NCBI GenBank assembly: GCA_036558265.1
Contig: DATBFY010000534.1
Coordinates: 1 to 17,821, forward strand
Length of the DNA: 17,821 nt
Origin: RYN-433 sp036558265
GTDB taxonomy: Bacteria > Planctomycetota > Phycisphaerae > Tepidisphaerales > Tepidisphaeraceae
Direction of reading: 5' to 3'
The position numbers were made by a program, and so were the translations under genes. Below, in pieces: positions 14,759 to 17,821 of the stretch. The notes under the pieces are model-generated. The model was not told the origin of the DNA and ran no database searches. It saw only the letters and a list, made by a program, of their open reading frames with translations. Numbering within the stretch: the stretch's first letter is position 1; every line of letters starts with the position of its first letter.

Positions 14759-16174
14759 GTGGATCGTCGTGACTTCCTTAAATCGTCGGGTCTGGTCGTG
14801 ATGGCCGGTGCGGCCGGGTTTCTCACGGCGGACCAGTTCGTGCGGGGCGAGGGTCCGTTCTCGCTGGGCTCGTCGAAGACGAACATCAAGACCGGCGCCG
14901 AGCAGCAGGCGAACACGAGCCCGGCGGAGCAGGCGGCGATGGAGGGGAAGCAGCGTCCGACGCTGGTGACGATCTTCCTGCGTGGCGGTGCGGACTCGCT
15001 CAACGCGTTCGTGCCGTACGGGGATCCGAACTATTATAAATACCGCCCGGGGATCGGGATCGGCGAGCGGGGCAAGAACGGCGCGCCGGGGATCACGAAG
15101 ATCAAGAACGACGAATACTGGGGTTTGAACCCCGGTCTCGCGGGCCTCTTGCCGCTGATGCTGGAGGGCGCATGCGTGCCGATCATCAACGTGGGTTCGC
15201 CGCACGACACGCGGTCGCACTTTTCGGCCCAGGACTACATGGAGCGTGGCGCGCCGGGGAACGCGCGGGTGAACAACGGGTGGCTGAACCGATACCTCGA
15301 AGCTTCGAAGAAGCCGTTCGACGCGCCCCTCCGCGGTCTTAGCGCTCAGGCGCTCCTGCCGCGGGCGCTGCGCGGCGATTACCCGGTACTGGCGGGTGAC
15401 AACCACACCGAGCACATGGAGCTGTTCGCCGACCTGTACGCGCCGCAGAACATGGAGAACATGAAGGCGCGCGAGGGCGCGGGCCCGACCGCCGGATCGC
15501 GTCTCGATCAGCGCCCGAACCAGAACGCCGAGGCCAAGCAGCTCACGGCGGACATGACCCGGGACATCATCACGGTTTCGGGGACCAACGCGGTGTCGCG
15601 GATCAAGGCGCTGGACAAGGCGGCCTCGACGCCGACGGACGCGAACTATCCAACCAGCTACCTGGGACATCAGCTTCGCACGATCGCCAAGGTGATCAAG
15701 GCGAACGTGGGCCTGGAGGTGGCGCAGGCGGATTACGGCGGGTGGGATACGCACCGCGCCCAGGGCGGCGCGGAAGGCAATCACACGAAGCTGCTGCACG
15801 AGCTGTCGGCGTGCCTGCTGGCGTTCCGCGAGGACCTGGGCAAGCGGATGGACAAGGTGATGGTGCTGGTGATGAGCGAGTTCGGGCGCACGGTGCACGA
15901 GAACGGCTCGAACGGCACGGATCACGGCCGCGGCGGGTTCATGATCGCGATGGGGAACATGATCAACGGCGGGCGGTTCTACGGGAAGCACAACGGCCTG
16001 GAGGACCTGGAGCACGGGCGGTTCCAGCCGGTACACACCGACTACCGGAACGTGTTCGCCGAATCGATCACGCACCTGTTCCACTTCGACCCGTTCCAGT
16101 CGCAGCTCTTCCCGGGCTACAAGGGAGATGGGTCGAACTTCCTGAACTTCACGAAGCAGTTGAAGGAAGTGTGA
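14759..16174 (+). CDS. DUF1501 family protein with Tat signal
   Basis: From GTG 14759 the 471-residue protein begins MDRRDFLKSSGLVVMAGAAG, a twin-arginine signal (RR-x-FLK then a hydrophobic stretch), implying folded export. The DUF1501 domain includes LVTIFLRGGADSLNAFVP (69-86), HFSAQDYME, YGGWDTH, VLVMSEFGRTV and GTDHGRGG. These correspond to the alkaline phosphatase/sulfatase-like fold that this family shares; activity is unproven. DUF1800 directly upstream is its usual partner. A strong hairpin terminator starts 33 bases after the stop. Residues 35-65 form an Ala/Gln/Ser-rich linker. Confidence in family is high; function is unknown. Confidence 0.94.
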   Translation: MDRRDFLKSSGLVVMAGAAGFLTADQFVRGEGPFSLGSSKTNIKTGAEQQANTSPAEQAAMEGKQRPTLVTIFLRGGADSLNAFVPYGDPNYYKYRPGIGIGERGKNGAPGITKIKNDEYWGLNPGLAGLLPLMLEGACVPIINVGSPHDTRSHFSAQDYMERGAPGNARVNNGWLNRYLEASKKPFDAPLRGLSAQALLPRALRGDYPVLAGDNHTEHMELFADLYAPQNMENMKAREGAGPTAGSRLDQRPNQNAEAKQLTADMTRDIITVSGTNAVSRIKALDKAASTPTDANYPTSYLGHQLRTIAKVIKANVGLEVAQADYGGWDTHRAQGGAEGNHTKLLHELSACLLAFREDLGKRMDKVMVLVMSEFGRTVHENGSNGTDHGRGGFMIAMGNMINGGRFYGKHNGLEDLEHGRFQPVHTDYRNVFAESITHLFHFDPFQSQLFPGYKGDGSNFLNFTKQLKEV

Positions 16175-16206
16175 TCATTGCCGGTGACAATTGATGTGGG
16201 AAAGCA

Positions 16207-16241
16207 ACCGGCAGGTCGATGAGACCTGCCGGTGTTCGTTT
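16207..16241. terminator. bidirectional rho-independent terminator
   Basis: ACCGGCAGGTC (16207-16217), loop GATGA, and GACCTGCCGGT (16223-16233) give a perfect 11-base-pair stem. Rightward it is followed by GTTCGTTTG; leftward the reverse strand reads TGCTTTC. It serves convergent DUF1501 and PEPCK genes. Confidence 0.85.
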
Positions 16242-16269
16242 GTGAGCCCCTTATCATGCGCGAGTAACC

Positions 16270-16371
16270 GTCATCCTGGGAGGTTTTAACGACGAAGGAT
16301 CTTGCCGCGAATGGACGATCGTCTCCCCTGGCGGCAAGATCCTTCGGTCGTTGAAACTCCCTCAGGATGAC
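16270..16371. repeat. large interrupted palindrome, copy B
   Basis: Outer arms are GTCATCCTG (16270-16278) and CAGGATGAC (16363-16371). Inner arms are CGAAGGATCTTGCCGC (16293-16308) and GCGGCAAGATCCTTCG (16331-16346). The segments between inner and outer arms also largely pair (GGTTTTAACGAC against GTCGTTGAAACTCC), so almost the whole element can fold. The right arm matches copy A at 4919-4958 nearly base for base. Between convergent genes, as is copy A. Confidence 0.87.
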
Positions 16372-16388
16372 AGGGGTGCACGGGATGC

Positions 16389-17821
<1,433 letters not shown>

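Noticed and set aside
14429..16084. 551-residue open frame antisense to DUF1501
   Set aside because: Arg/Val/His-rich shadow frame opposite a well-conserved family.

Overview
The window looks like a high-GC chromosome segment from the phylum Planctomycetota, most likely a Phycisphaerae-type bacterium. Two adjacent secreted proteins carry the planctomycete extracellular N-terminal motif (LEPLEPRTLLA and LEPLEERQLMA). A DUF1800/DUF1501 pair, typical of the phylum, is also present. The genus is not claimed. No RNA gene, CRISPR array, transposase or phage gene was seen.

Layout, left to right. A partial GcvT/YgfZ-like gene runs off the left edge on the minus strand (1-286). Divergent from it is a plus-strand run of four genes: an SGNH-hydrolase-like secreted protein (419-1324), a GT4 glycosyltransferase (1372-2514), and an ABC-2 exporter ATPase and permease (2538-3647 and 3651-4829). 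A large hairpin repeat separates these from three minus-strand genes. In transcription order those are a PA14 plus apiosidase-like (GH140/DUF4038) protein (11207-9429), a subtilase with a C-terminal beta-propeller (9385-6980), and a multi-pass membrane protein of GT-C appearance (6791-4989). A divergent intergenic region of about 0.4 kb rich in inverted repeats follows. Then come plus-strand genes for a secreted thioredoxin-fold protein with no CxxC (11602-12930), DUF1800 (13041-14654) and DUF1501 with a Tat signal (14759-16174). A bidirectional terminator and a second copy of the large hairpin repeat separate DUF1501 from a partial, minus-strand GTP-type PEP carboxykinase gene that runs off the right edge.

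How the genes may work together (inference): the left block suggests envelope glycan assembly and export. The middle block encodes cell-surface or secreted degradative proteins. The right block is a secreted or periplasmic DUF1501/DUF1800 module with a redox-inert thioredoxin-like partner. The YgfZ-like and PEPCK genes are housekeeping. The most unusual features are: a palindromic repeat translated in frame inside the membrane protein; two copies of a hairpin repeat whose 26-base loops are inverted relative to each other; an ~8 kb block whose G/C strand bias is opposite to its surroundings; the cysteine-poor three-domain thioredoxin protein; and four hairpins that share GTACC at the loop.
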